Assembly: GCA_965275915.1 (NCBI GenBank)
Contig: CBDHYI010000007.1
Coordinates: 124,001-188,000, forward strand
Length of the DNA: 64,000 bases
Source: JBDWFY01 sp965275915
GTDB taxonomy: Bacteria > Pseudomonadota > Alphaproteobacteria > Rhizobiales > Stappiaceae
Direction of reading: 5' to 3'
Shown here: piece after piece, positions 45,679 through 54,410 of the stretch
Numbering within the stretch: the first letter of the stretch is position 1
Layout: every line of letters starts with the position of its first letter
Notes under the pieces: generated by a model
What the model saw: the letters and a program-made list of their open reading frames with translations, nothing else
Told to the model about the DNA's origin: nothing
The model's database searches: none
Program-made: the position numbers and the translations under genes

Positions 45679-46686
45679 ATGAATTTGAACAAAACAACAC
45701 AACGGTGGATTCTTTCAGGCGCACCGCCCGATTGGCAGAAAAACGCTCAGTTCTCGCTGGCAGCAAATCTGTTAAAGGGTGGCGAACTCGTTGCGATACC
45801 CACCGAGACTGTCTACGGGCTCGCTGCCGATGCGACAAATGGAGCGGCCTGTGCGAAAATATTCGAGGTGAAAGGCCGCCCGCAATTCAACCCCCTCATT
45901 TCACATCTTGCCGATTATGCGACAGCACAAAAGCACGGTTACTTTAACGACGATGCTGACAAACTGGCGCGGTCTTTCTGGCCGGGACCGCTGACCCTGG
46001 TCTTGCCCCGCAGGGCGGACTCTCCGATATCGGACCTTGTTTCAGCCGGTCTCAATACCATTGCCCTGCGCGTGCCGGCCTCACCGCTGATGCAGGCCCT
46101 GTCCAGATCAGTGGACCGCCCCCTGGCGGCACCAAGTGCCAATATGTCAGGCCGGATAAGCCCCACAACCGGGCAGGATGTCGTCCGGGACATGGCCGGG
46201 CGGATTGCACTGGTAATCGATGCCGGACCAACGGTCATAGGCCTTGAATCAACCGTGGTGGCCTGCACAGGCGAAACCCCGACCCTCCTGAGACCGGGTG
46301 GCATTCCGGCAGAGGATCTGGTGCAAGTGCTCGGCAAAAAGATCGCGCGCGCAGGCCATAACGACACGGCTCCGGAGTCTCCCGGTATGCTGTCGTCGCA
46401 TTATGCACCCCATGCAGCCGTGCGAATGAGCGCTGAAAATGTCAATCCGGACGAGGGCCTGCTTGCCTTCGGACCGACTTTACCTGCCGGTGCAGAAAAC
46501 TGCCGCAAGATCTTTAATCTCAGCGAAAAATCGGACTTACGTGAAGCCGCTGCCAGACTGTTTGCCGGACTCAGAAGTCTTGATGCTTCCGATGTCCGAA
46601 ATATCGCCGTCATGCCCATACCGTTGACGGGCCTTGGCGATGCCATAAACGACCGTTTGAAACGCGCAGCGGCACCCCGAAAATGA
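45679..46686 (+). CDS. tsaC: L-threonylcarbamoyladenylate synthase (Sua5 type)
   Basis: Makes threonylcarbamoyl-AMP for the t6A37 modification of ANN-decoding tRNAs. 335 aa. YrdC domain (about 25-215) with LVAIPTETVYGLAADATN, IFEVKGRPQFNPLISHLAD, SFWPGPLTLVLPRR, TIALRVPASPLMQALS and APSANMSGRISPTT; linker GMLSSHYAPHAAV; then the C-terminal Sua5 domain (about 235-330). The two-domain length distinguishes it from the single-domain TsaC. Divergent from the acyl-CoA operon, 145 bp apart. Confidence 0.95.
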   Translation: MNLNKTTQRWILSGAPPDWQKNAQFSLAANLLKGGELVAIPTETVYGLAADATNGAACAKIFEVKGRPQFNPLISHLADYATAQKHGYFNDDADKLARSFWPGPLTLVLPRRADSPISDLVSAGLNTIALRVPASPLMQALSRSVDRPLAAPSANMSGRISPTTGQDVVRDMAGRIALVIDAGPTVIGLESTVVACTGETPTLLRPGGIPAEDLVQVLGKKIARAGHNDTAPESPGMLSSHYAPHAAVRMSAENVNPDEGLLAFGPTLPAGAENCRKIFNLSEKSDLREAAARLFAGLRSLDASDVRNIAVMPIPLTGLGDAINDRLKRAAAPRK

Positions 46687-46849
46687 GAGTCGGCCGTGCT
46701 TTTTGTGTAACATAGCCAATCTAAGTCCTTAGCCACGCACGCAATTTTGGTACGTTTTTGCCGCAATTTGAGCATTATTTATAAAGTTATGCACAATGTC
46801 GCCGCAATTTTTGAACTCAGCATTTTATTTTTTCTCAGAATCGTATAGA
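46687..46849. other. AT-rich intergenic stretch with imperfect direct repeats
   Basis: Two related segments, GCCGCAATTTGAGCATTATT (46761-46780) and GCCGCAATTTTTGAACTCAGC (46801-46821), 40 bp apart, precede the probable small RNA. They could be upstream binding sites. No gene seen. Confidence 0.4.
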
Positions 46850-46951
46850 TTAATACTTGTAAATACCCTGGTGATGAAGCGGACCTCCCTCCCGAACGGT
46901 TTAACCGTTCGCATCTAATACGGCGAATTCTAATGAATTCGCCGTTTTTTT
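46850..46951 (+). ncRNA. Candidate small regulatory RNA with anti-Shine-Dalgarno motif
   Basis: Noncoding, compactly folded: single-stranded ACCTCCCTCCC (46883-46893), a perfect 9-bp hairpin CGAACGGTT/AACCGTTCG (46893-46911), then a strong intrinsic terminator (46921-46951). The pyrimidine-rich tract is complementary to ribosome-binding sites, as in several rhizobial trans-acting RNAs. A TATAGAT -10-like box lies at 46844-46850; the 5' end is estimated. Confidence 0.6.
46921..46951 (+). terminator. Rho-independent terminator of the candidate sRNA
   Basis: Ten-bp perfect stem CGGCGAATTC / GAATTCGCCG, loop TAAT, followed by seven T. Confidence 0.92.
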
Positions 46952-47326
46952 GTTTGTAAACTAAAATGGATTGTACTTTAGACACATGAACCGCATTTCG
47001 CGCGCGCGATTTACTATTATATTCTGGAAAGTACTGAAAAAAATCAATTGAATTCAAAACCTTTCGGATTAACAACTTCGCCATCGACACAAATACAGTA
47101 AAAGCCGATTAATCGAATGGATGTTACCGCCAGTGGCCGATGTCATTTATGGTTGTCGCACAGATCTATCCCTGTCATATCAATTCCTAAAGGTATGGCG
47201 GACACTTTGCGGATGGTCGACACGACGATGGCGGCCGGCAGTCTCATGGGTCAGGGCAAAAACTTTCGGTAAATCGCCCGCAACGTAAACGCCGCGAAAA
47301 TGCGTAACCTGGGAGGCCGCACACCA
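46952..47326. other. Intergenic region before the HDAC-like gene
   Basis: 375 bp of AT-rich sequence without a supported gene. It should contain the promoter of the downstream gene; none is distinct. Confidence 0.5.
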
Positions 47327-48256
47327 TTGTCGACATTGCTTTACCACCATCCCGCGTTTTTGGAGCATCTGACACCTCACGGACATCCGGAGAGACCCGA
47401 TCGCTTACGAGCGATTGATCGCGTTCTTGAACAGGAACGCTTTCAATCGCTTTTGAGGGATATCGCGCCGATGGGCGATCTTGAAGACGTGGCACGCGCG
47501 CATCCGACTTCCTACGTTGAGCATCTTCACAGTGCCGTACCGGATCAGGGCATTATACATCTGGATGCGGACACGGCAGTTTCCGCCGGCACATGGGAAG
47601 CCATCCTGCGCGCGGTCGGCGCAGCCTGCATGTCCGTTGATCAGGTCGTCAACAAAAAGGCGAAAAACGCTTTTTGTGCCATTCGCCCTCCCGGACATCA
47701 TGCGGAGACGACAACAGCAATGGGCTTTTGTCTTTTCAACAATGTGGCGGTGGCCGCCCGGCATGCTCAGCACGTGTTCGGGATTGAGTCCGTCGCTATC
47801 GTCGATTTTGACGTTCACCACGGCAACGGCACACAGGAAATCTTCTGGAACGACAAAAGCGTCATGTACTGCTCGACCCACCAGATGCCTCTTTTTCCAG
47901 GTACGGGGGCCGCAAACGAGACTGGCGAGGCCAATACGATCGTTAATGCGCCACTTGCCGCCGGTGATGGCAGTCACCGTTTTAAAGAGGCCATGAAACA
48001 GGTTGTCCTGCCGAAGATAGAAGCCTTTTCGCCCGATCTGATTCTGATATCGGCGGGCTTTGATGCCCATACGCGCGACCCGCTTGGAAACATCAATCTG
48101 GTGGAAGATGACTATAAGTGGATCACCACCGAATTGATGGACGTAGCCGACCGCAAATGCGATGGACGCATCGTTTCCCTGTTGGAGGGCGGGTATGATC
48201 TGGAGGGCCTCTCGCGATCCGTCGCAGCACATCTGTCCTGCCTGATGAACGCATGA
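47327..48256 (+). CDS. Histone-deacetylase-family hydrolase
   Basis: Zinc amidohydrolase related to class II HDACs and acetylpolyamine amidohydrolases, 309 aa. Core motifs: HGHPERPDRLRAI, FCAIRPPGHHAETTTAMGFC, LFNNVAVAARHAQ, zinc ligands D and H in IVDFDVHHGNGTQEIFW, and D in ILISAGFDAHTRDPLGN. TTG 47327 has GGGAGG ten bases upstream and places the N-terminus where relatives start; ATG 47300 has no ribosome site. Bacterial members act on acetylated proteins or polyamines; the substrate here is unknown. Followed by xseB. Confidence 0.92.
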   Translation: MSTLLYHHPAFLEHLTPHGHPERPDRLRAIDRVLEQERFQSLLRDIAPMGDLEDVARAHPTSYVEHLHSAVPDQGIIHLDADTAVSAGTWEAILRAVGAACMSVDQVVNKKAKNAFCAIRPPGHHAETTTAMGFCLFNNVAVAARHAQHVFGIESVAIVDFDVHHGNGTQEIFWNDKSVMYCSTHQMPLFPGTGAANETGEANTIVNAPLAAGDGSHRFKEAMKQVVLPKIEAFSPDLILISAGFDAHTRDPLGNINLVEDDYKWITTELMDVADRKCDGRIVSLLEGGYDLEGLSRSVAAHLSCLMNA

Positions 48257-48389
48257 ACAAACGTCCGAACCGGGCATGCGATAACATCGTCGGCGCAACG
48301 ACCGCACTCCGGGACTCAAGCGCCTCTTGCTGTCCTGGTTTTCGTGTCGTTATTATCCGCCACAAGGAATCGCCAGACAGGAAAAGACC

Positions 48390-48653
48390 GTGAGCGACAA
48401 TCAGTCCGAGGCACGTAAACCGGTTTCGTCACTAAGCTTCGAAGAAGCTCTACACGAATTGGAATCTATCGTCAGAAAGCTCGAAAGCGGAGACGTTCCG
48501 CTTGAAAAGAGCATCGCCATTTATGATCGCGGCAATGAACTCAGAAAGCACTGCGATGCACTCTTGAAGTCGGCTGAATCCAAAGTGGAAAAAATTCAGA
48601 TGGCTGCCGACGGTGCCGCCTCCGGAACCAAGCCGCTGGACGTTGAGACCTGA
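48390..48653 (+). CDS. xseB: Exodeoxyribonuclease VII small subunit
   Basis: 87 aa, short subunit of the ssDNA exonuclease VII complex. Characteristic SFEEALHELESIVRKLESGD and PLEKSIAIYDRGNELRKHCD helices, then KSAESKVEKIQM. GTG 48390 after AGGAAAAG is the start; the frame is open upstream to 48327 but overlaps poor sequence. The HDAC-like gene, xseB and dxs order is typical of rhizobia. The large subunit gene is not in the window. Confidence 0.95.
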   Translation: MSDNQSEARKPVSSLSFEEALHELESIVRKLESGDVPLEKSIAIYDRGNELRKHCDALLKSAESKVEKIQMAADGAASGTKPLDVET

Positions 48654-48930
48654 CGGACAGGTTTCTCATCAGCAGTAACCAGATCTGGATCGACAATGCA
48701 TCAACCGTGTCAGCCAGCCCGGCAGAATCGTAAGGGTCCGAATACCTCAGGTTGAAATCAACCTTTCGCTAACACTGGGCTGCGCGACTCACACACGCGA
48801 AAAGCGTTTGCAACAGGCACGACACCCTGAACCGTCTTCATGCGCCGGTCAAACCTCCTTGCAAACCCCGCTTAACCATCAATTTCACTTTGGAAACAGT
48901 ACCGGGAACATCCATAAACAACGGGTTTCA
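48654..48930. other. Intergenic stretch after xseB
   Basis: 277 bp with no recognisable gene, hairpin or repeat on the plus strand. Confidence 0.5.
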
Positions 48931-48931
48931 G

Positions 48932-48959
48932 AAAAAAAATGGGCCGCGAGATGCGGCCC
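48932..48959 (-). terminator. Minus-strand rho-independent terminator
   Basis: Seven-bp stem GGGCCGC/GCGGCCC with ATCTC loop on the minus strand, then A and eight T (48939-48932). Confidence 0.9.
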
Positions 48960-49060
48960 AAGTTGATCACTGTGCACGTGGTCCCATCGACCACACTGAT
49001 TGTTGTATTACCATTTGCATCACCACACATCACCCCTTAGGGTGACATTTTTACAGAAAA
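48932..49060 (-). ncRNA. Candidate minus-strand small RNA or leader-like transcript
   Basis: Three consecutive hairpins: CACCC-TTAG-GGGTG type (49031-49044), GTGGTC/GACCAC (48978-48994) and GGGCCGC/GCGGCCC (48941-48959), the last followed by eight T on the minus strand, a clear intrinsic terminator. A 17-codon frame MQMVIQQSVWSMGPRAQ (49020-48967) ends just before it. No minus-strand gene lies downstream, so this is not a leader for a local gene. The 5' end is not defined. Confidence 0.55.
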
Positions 49061-49104
49061 TACAATCAAAAGTTGCATAACCAAGACTTTATCAAGTATA
49101 AGCT

Positions 49105-49311
49105 TTATTTATTGCTTTCAACGGCCATCGTAACCGAAACCGCCTGCATCGGACCGATTAACGTCACAAGGCCGATTGCGCGTCTTTTCCCGCTGTTGTA
49201 TCTCTCTGCCTCTGACAAATGATGCACTGTGCGGCTCATCCGTAAAAGGTTGATTGGACCATGCAGCGACTCATGTGCCAGAACACTGAAACAGAAGCGA
49301 TTTCTTGTCAT
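49105..49311 (-). CDS. Possible small protein (low confidence)
   Basis: 68-aa frame beginning MTRNRFCFSVLAHESLHGP and ending VSVTMAVESNK, with smooth composition and no obvious overlap with another gene. No good ribosome site is visible at ATG 49311; the frame is open to 49386 into the dxs start. It lies upstream of the minus-strand terminator at 48932-48959, so it could share that transcript. No family recognised. Confidence 0.3.
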   Translation of the reverse strand: MTRNRFCFSVLAHESLHGPINLLRMSRTVHHLSEAERYNSGKRRAIGLVTLIGPMQAVSVTMAVESNK

Positions 49312-49368
49312 CTGGATGTTGCTTTCTAAATAAACACAAAACAGGCGAAAAACCAAAGAGCAGCAAGA

Positions 49369-51288
49369 GTGACGAGTCGCCCCCAAACACCTCTCCTTGA
49401 CCAGATAAAGACACCGCGTGATCTGAAAAACCTGTCAATTGTTGACCTGAAGCAGGTTGCTGAGGAGTTACGCAGCGAAGTCATAGATGCCGTTTCATTG
49501 ACCGGAGGCCATCTGGGTGCCGGATTAGGAGTCGTCGAACTTACAGTCGCCCTGCACCATGTTTTTGATACGCCGGATGACCGCCTGATTTGGGATGTCG
49601 GACACCAGAGTTACCCACATAAAATTCTGACCGGACGCCGAGACCGCATTCGCACCTTACGTCAGGGCGGTGGCTTGTCCGGTTTCACCAAGCGCAGCGA
49701 ATCCGAATTCGATCCTTTTGGCGCAGCGCATTCGTCCACATCGATTTCCGCCGGTCTTGGCATGGCCGTTGCGCGCGACATCTCCGGCAAAGACCGCAAT
49801 GTCGTTTGCGTGATCGGTGATGGCGCGATGTCTGCAGGTATGGCCTATGAGGCCATGAACAACGCAGGAGGCATGCACTCACGCCTGATTGTCGTGTTGA
49901 ATGACAACGACATGTCGATTGCCCCGCCTGTGGGCGGCATGTCCGCTTATCTCGCCCGTCTTGTATCCGGCCGGACATATATGTCTTTGCGGGAAGTTGC
50001 AAAACAGATGGCCAAAGCGCTGCCTAAATCGCTTCAGGCGAAAGCGGCTCGAGCCGAAGAATTTGCCCGTGGCTTTTGGACCGGCGGCACAATGTTTGAA
50101 GAGCTCGGCTTTTATTATGTCGGGCCGGTGGACGGGCATAATCTCGATCATCTTTTGCCGGTGCTGAACAATGTCCGGGACACCCACGAGGGTCCTGTGC
50201 TCATTCATGCCGTTACTCAGAAGGGCAAGGGATACCAGCCGGCAGAAAGCTCCAGCGACAAGTATCACGGCGTTTCTCGATTTGATGTGATTACCGGCAA
50301 ACAGGCCAAGCCGACACCGAATGCGCCCAGCTACACGAAAGTATTTGCTGAAAGCCTGACACAGGAAGCGGAACGTGATGACAAGATCATTGCGATCACC
50401 GCTGCCATGCCGTCGGGGACCGGACTTGACCGGTTTGCCGAGATTTTTCCGGACAGGACCTTCGACGTGGGCATTGCGGAACAGCATGCGGTGACATTCG
50501 CCGCCGGCCTTGCGACCGAAGGTTTCAAGCCGTTTGCCTGCATCTACTCCACCTTCCTTCAACGCGCCTATGATCAGGTGGTTCACGACGTTGCCATCCA
50601 GAAACTGCCCGTGCGCTTCCCGATCGATCGCGCCGGCCTTGTCGGCGCGGACGGACCCACCCATGCCGGATCCTTCGACACGGCCTATCTGGGGAACCTG
50701 CCCGGATTTGTGGTCATGGCTCCGTCAGACGAAGCCGAATTGCGTCACATGGTTGCCACGGCGGTGGCCCATGATGACGGCCCGTGTTCATTTCGCTATC
50801 CACGTGGAGAAGGGGTTGGCGTTGATATGCCGGAAGTCGGCATACCGCTTGAAATCGGACGCGGGCGGATTGTTCGGGAAGGCACAAACGTTGCACTGCT
50901 GTCCTTTGGTTCGCGCCTGCAAAGCTGTCTTGCGGCCGCAGAAGAACTGGATGCGGCAGGCCTGCCGACCACTGTTGCCGATGCCCGCTTTGCAAAGCCG
51001 CTCGATCACGATCTGATCCGCAGGCTGGCCCGGGAACACGAACTGCTGATCCTGGTTGAGGAAGGCGCCGTTGGCGGTTTCGGCAGTTTTGTCCTGCAGT
51101 ATCTGAGTGATGAAGGGCTCCTGGACCACGGTTTGAAGGTCCGCTCGATCTGCTTTCCGGACCACTTCATAGATCACGACAAGCCGGAAAAAATGTATGC
51201 CGAAGCCGGCCTCGATCCGGCGGGCATCGTTGGCAAAGTATTCAGTGCTCTGGGAAAAGACACAGCGACGATCGCCCATCGGGCATAA
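49369..51288 (+). CDS. dxs: 1-deoxy-D-xylulose-5-phosphate synthase
   Basis: First enzyme of the MEP isoprenoid pathway, also feeding thiamine and PLP synthesis. 639 aa. ThDP site VIGDGAMSAGMAYEAMNNAG with DNDMSIAPPVGG, substrate His in TGGHLGAGLG and DVGHQSYPHKI, pyrimidine domain GIAEQHAVTFAAGLA with AYDQVVHDVAIQKLPV, DRAGLVGADGPTHAG, and transketolase C domain VEEGAVGGFGSFVLQYL. GTG 49369 starts MTSRPQTPLLDQI. Ribosome site weak. Confidence 0.98.
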   Translation: MTSRPQTPLLDQIKTPRDLKNLSIVDLKQVAEELRSEVIDAVSLTGGHLGAGLGVVELTVALHHVFDTPDDRLIWDVGHQSYPHKILTGRRDRIRTLRQGGGLSGFTKRSESEFDPFGAAHSSTSISAGLGMAVARDISGKDRNVVCVIGDGAMSAGMAYEAMNNAGGMHSRLIVVLNDNDMSIAPPVGGMSAYLARLVSGRTYMSLREVAKQMAKALPKSLQAKAARAEEFARGFWTGGTMFEELGFYYVGPVDGHNLDHLLPVLNNVRDTHEGPVLIHAVTQKGKGYQPAESSSDKYHGVSRFDVITGKQAKPTPNAPSYTKVFAESLTQEAERDDKIIAITAAMPSGTGLDRFAEIFPDRTFDVGIAEQHAVTFAAGLATEGFKPFACIYSTFLQRAYDQVVHDVAIQKLPVRFPIDRAGLVGADGPTHAGSFDTAYLGNLPGFVVMAPSDEAELRHMVATAVAHDDGPCSFRYPRGEGVGVDMPEVGIPLEIGRGRIVREGTNVALLSFGSRLQSCLAAAEELDAAGLPTTVADARFAKPLDHDLIRRLAREHELLILVEEGAVGGFGSFVLQYLSDEGLLDHGLKVRSICFPDHFIDHDKPEKMYAEAGLDPAGIVGKVFSALGKDTATIAHRA

Positions 51289-51513
51289 GGTCCGGATCAC
51301 ATTTCATACCCGACATTCCGGCCCTGTGTTCGGCAGCATCGCATCCGCCGGTCAATCAAAAACGACATCGCATGTCGTTTTCGCGCATTGACGGACCGGT
51401 AGAGTTCAACCACCCTCCGGTCGAATAAGCGTATGATCACCATAGATTTTCGCTCAGTGATCAGCCGCTCTTTCATCCCCCGTTTGTGCGGGCAATATCG
51501 GGACAGGTGAGAT

Positions 51514-52896
51514 ATGGTCCAGACAATCGCGCCAATTCTGGCCCTGTTGTTGTCCGTCGCGTTCATGCTGGTCGGCCACGGCCTTCAAACCACGCTGCTT
51601 CCGATCCGAGCGGACCTTGAAGCTTTTGGCGACCTGGCGGTCGGATTGATTTCATCGGGCTATTTTGCCGGTTTTGTGCTCGGCTGCGTGCTGTCCCCAT
51701 ATGCGGTTTTGCGTGCCGGACACATCCGCGCTTTTGCGGCCCTTGTGTCGCTGAGTTCCGCCGCCTCCCTCGCCTATATTCTCAGCGTCGAACCAATATC
51801 GTGGACGATTGCCCGGGCGACGTTCGGCTTTTGCATTGCGGGGTTCTATATTATTGTCGAGAGCTGGCTGAACGAGCGCACAAGCAATGAAACGCGCGGC
51901 CTCGTAATGTCGATTTACATCGTCATCAACTTTGCAGCGATCATGGTCGGCCAGATCGGCCTCACTTTTTTTGACCCATTGTCATTCGCGCCTTTTGTGA
52001 TTGCATCGATCATGGTGTCGATCGCGGTTCTCCCGGTTTCGTTAACCCGTTCTGCTCAACCGGCGCCGATCGCCCTGTTCCGCTTCCGTCCGGTCGCACT
52101 TTATCAGCTTTCCCCTGCAGCTGTGGTGGGAGCGGTTTTCGTTGGCCTCGCGAACGGTTCGCTTTGGGCTTTGTCACCACTTTACGCCATCCAGATCGGT
52201 CTGAATGCTCAAGCAGCCGCTATTTATGCTGCGATTATGATTCTGGGTGGTGCCGTTGCCCAATGGCCGCTTGGCCGTCTTTCGGACAAGGTAGACAGGC
52301 GTATTGTCTTGATCGGGCTTTGTGTCACCGCCAGCGCCTTATGCATTCTCGTCGCTTTGTGGTCCCCTTCGTCGGCAATCGCCGCCATTTTAAGCGCAGG
52401 CGTTATCGGCATGGCGACGCAGCCCGCTTATGCGATTGTTTTTGCTCACGGCTATGACCAGACCGATCCGGAGAAGGACAGCTATGTCGAAACCGCCTCC
52501 GGCCTGATGCTGGCGTTTGGAATGGGCTCGACGCTCGGACCGCTCATCGCAACATCGGTGATGAGCCAGTTTTCCGTGAACGGCTTCTATTACTTCATTG
52601 CGGTTGTCGAACTCTGCCTTGCTCTTTACCTCGTGTGGCGGATGCGTATTCGGGCCGTTGCGCCGGATGAGGAGAAGACCGACTGGAATCTCGCATCGAC
52701 AGCTCCGGTTGGCGGTGTCATAACCGCCGATCCGCTGGATGAAAGCGATCCTGACGTTTATGTGCCCGAACCGGCCTATGCAGCATATGAAGCACCCACT
52801 GAAGAGGAGGTTGCAGAGGCCTGGGAGACCGGCGCGGAAGAACTTGAACAGGCGCTCGCGGCGGAAAGCGAGACGGATAAAGCCCAAAAAGACTAG
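51514..52896 (+). CDS. MFS transporter (YcaD-like)
   Basis: Inner-membrane transporter of the major facilitator superfamily, 460 aa, 12 hydrophobic segments in residues 1-385. TM1 AFMLVGHGLQTTLLPIRAD, loop 2-3 GYFAGFVLGCVLSPYAVLRAGH, and second-half motif AQWPLGRLSDKVDRRIVLIG. The C-terminal about 70 residues are a long acidic cytoplasmic tail (EEVAEAWETGAEELEQALAA), unusual in length. Substrate unknown. ATG 51514 follows AGGTGAG. Confidence 0.9.
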   Translation: MVQTIAPILALLLSVAFMLVGHGLQTTLLPIRADLEAFGDLAVGLISSGYFAGFVLGCVLSPYAVLRAGHIRAFAALVSLSSAASLAYILSVEPISWTIARATFGFCIAGFYIIVESWLNERTSNETRGLVMSIYIVINFAAIMVGQIGLTFFDPLSFAPFVIASIMVSIAVLPVSLTRSAQPAPIALFRFRPVALYQLSPAAVVGAVFVGLANGSLWALSPLYAIQIGLNAQAAAIYAAIMILGGAVAQWPLGRLSDKVDRRIVLIGLCVTASALCILVALWSPSSAIAAILSAGVIGMATQPAYAIVFAHGYDQTDPEKDSYVETASGLMLAFGMGSTLGPLIATSVMSQFSVNGFYYFIAVVELCLALYLVWRMRIRAVAPDEEKTDWNLASTAPVGGVITADPLDESDPDVYVPEPAYAAYEAPTEEEVAEAWETGAEELEQALAAESETDKAQKD

Positions 52897-53093
52897 GATC
52901 AGGGCCCATTCCGGATCATAAAATCTTGATGCCCTGAGACAATTCACCACTCGACCTCGACCCAATCAGAGGCCATATAGTCGGAAGAACTGACAAATCC
53001 GGCAATGCACGCGGAGGCGCTTTCCCAGCGTTTTGAAGAGCGTTTACCGCCCGGGCGAGCCGCGACAAAACTGAAACACGGGAAACAAGAGTG

Positions 53094-53723
53094 ATGTCGG
53101 TAACCAAGATCATTCGGTATAGCGCATGGGCTGCCATTGCGGTCCTCGCCTTCGCGGTGGCCGCGGTTTCTATGGGTGGGTTCGGAACCTTCCGGTCGGC
53201 CACCTCCGACGGCGTGGCGCAGATTGCTGATATCGGCGGGCCGTTCAACATGGTCGACGGTGAGGGCAAACCCTTTACCGAAAAGGGCCTGGCTGGCAAA
53301 CCCAGTGCCATTTTTTTCGGTTACACGCACTGCCCCGACGTCTGCCCCACGACCCTCGCTGAATTGCAGGGCTGGATTGACGAATTGGGACCGGACGCCG
53401 ATAAGCTGAATTATGTTTTCGTTTCCGTAGATCCGGAGCGGGATACGCCGGACGTGATGAACGACTACGTCAGCTCGTTCGATGACCGTATCATCCCGCT
53501 GACAGGGTCCGTGGATCAGGTCGCAAAAATGGTCAAGGCCTATCGCGTTTATGCCCGGAAAGTTGAGGGTGACGATCCTGAAAGCTATACAATGGATCAC
53601 TCGGCCGGCGTTTATCTGATGGACGAAAACAATCAGTTTGTCGGCATGATTGCCTATGCCGAAGCTCCGGAAAACGCTCTTGAAAAGCTCAAAAACCTGA
53701 CCAGGCGCACTCCCGTTTCCTGA
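53094..53723 (+). CDS. SCO family protein (SCO1/SenC/PrrC)
   Basis: Membrane-anchored periplasmic thioredoxin-fold protein for copper delivery to cytochrome c oxidase or for redox sensing. 209 aa. N-terminal anchor (YSAWAAIAVLAFAVAAVSMG), then GGPFNMVDGEGKPFTE, metal site C-x3-C in YTHCPDVCPTTLAELQ, FVSVDPERDTPDVM and the distal His in YTMDHSAGVYLMDE. Both Cys and the His are present, so copper binding is expected. ATG 53094 is preferred over GTG 53091. Confidence 0.94.
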   Translation: MSVTKIIRYSAWAAIAVLAFAVAAVSMGGFGTFRSATSDGVAQIADIGGPFNMVDGEGKPFTEKGLAGKPSAIFFGYTHCPDVCPTTLAELQGWIDELGPDADKLNYVFVSVDPERDTPDVMNDYVSSFDDRIIPLTGSVDQVAKMVKAYRVYARKVEGDDPESYTMDHSAGVYLMDENNQFVGMIAYAEAPENALEKLKNLTRRTPVS

Positions 53724-53807
53724 CACACTTCGTCGCGATAACGAGATCGCGGTTTGGATGAGCCGGGCGGAATATGATAGGCTTCGCCCGCTGGCTCTTT
53801 ATCCGAT

Positions 53808-53987
53808 ATGGGCGAGAAAGCGCCGTTACAAAAGGTGTTCTGGTTAATGCATGCCAATCATGTCGTGCCGTATCTGATCGCCATCATTGCCGGAGCGCTG
53901 ACAGCTCTGACCGCTGTTCTGTGGATGACCTACGGCGAGCGGATATTCTTCGACCGACTGGTTGCCGCAATCGTCAACTGTTTCTGA
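53808..53987 (+). CDS. Small single-pass membrane protein
   Basis: 59 codons (ATG 53808) or 46 codons (ATG 53847, which has AAAGGTG upstream). The sequence contains one clear membrane helix (PYLIAIIAGALTALTAVLWM) followed by TYGERIFFDRLVAA and ends VNCF. Codon use is like the neighbours. It follows the SCO gene on the same strand and ends two bases before the YbjQ gene, which is convergent. Too short for common length cut-offs; family not recognised. A role with SCO or oxidase assembly is only a guess from position. Confidence 0.6.
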   Translation: MGEKAPLQKVFWLMHANHVVPYLIAIIAGALTALTAVLWMTYGERIFFDRLVAAIVNCF

Positions 53988-53989
53988 TA

Positions 53990-54304
53990 CTATTTCAGCT
54001 TCACGGCAGTCCCGTATGCCAGAATCTCAGCTGCCCCGTCGGTAATCATACTGGTTGAAAATCGCATACCGACAACGGCATCAGCGCCTAATTCATTTGC
54101 ATTTGCAATCATCCGATCCAGGGCTTCTTCCCTGGAAACGGTCATGAGCTTGGTATATTCCGTCACTTCGCCGCCGACCAGATTGCGAACCGATGCCAGG
54201 ATGTCGGCACCGACATTGCGGGCCTTGATGACATTGCCCCGCGCCAATCCAAGCATTTCGCCGATTTCACGTCCGGCAATTGTTTCAGTTGTCGTTACGA
54301 TCAT
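53990..54304 (-). CDS. YbjQ family protein (heavy-metal-binding domain)
   Basis: 104-aa cytoplasmic protein of the UPF0145/YbjQ family, pentameric fold in known structures, function unclear. Family motifs: VTTTETIAGREIGEMLGLA, GNVIKARNVGADILASVRN, GELTEYTKL-type VGGEVTEYTKLM, REEALDRMIANANELGADAV and MRFSTSMITDGAAEILAYGT. Full length, standard start. Divergent from tlyA. Confidence 0.93.
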   Translation of the reverse strand: MIVTTTETIAGREIGEMLGLARGNVIKARNVGADILASVRNLVGGEVTEYTKLMTVSREEALDRMIANANELGADAVVGMRFSTSMITDGAAEILAYGTAVKLK

Positions 54305-54410
54305 GTTTCATCCTGTTCCGCGACCATGCTGTCAGCCGCCTCATGCCTTGACATTCCCGTCACATTGGTTAGGCCCAAAAGGCCCGGCCCGTGTTGATAT
54401 GGATTTTCCG

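Noticed and set aside
46779..47090. 103-aa minus-strand frame across the sRNA candidate
   Set aside because: Its codon pattern is AT-driven, it crosses the terminator hairpin, and it has no ribosome site.
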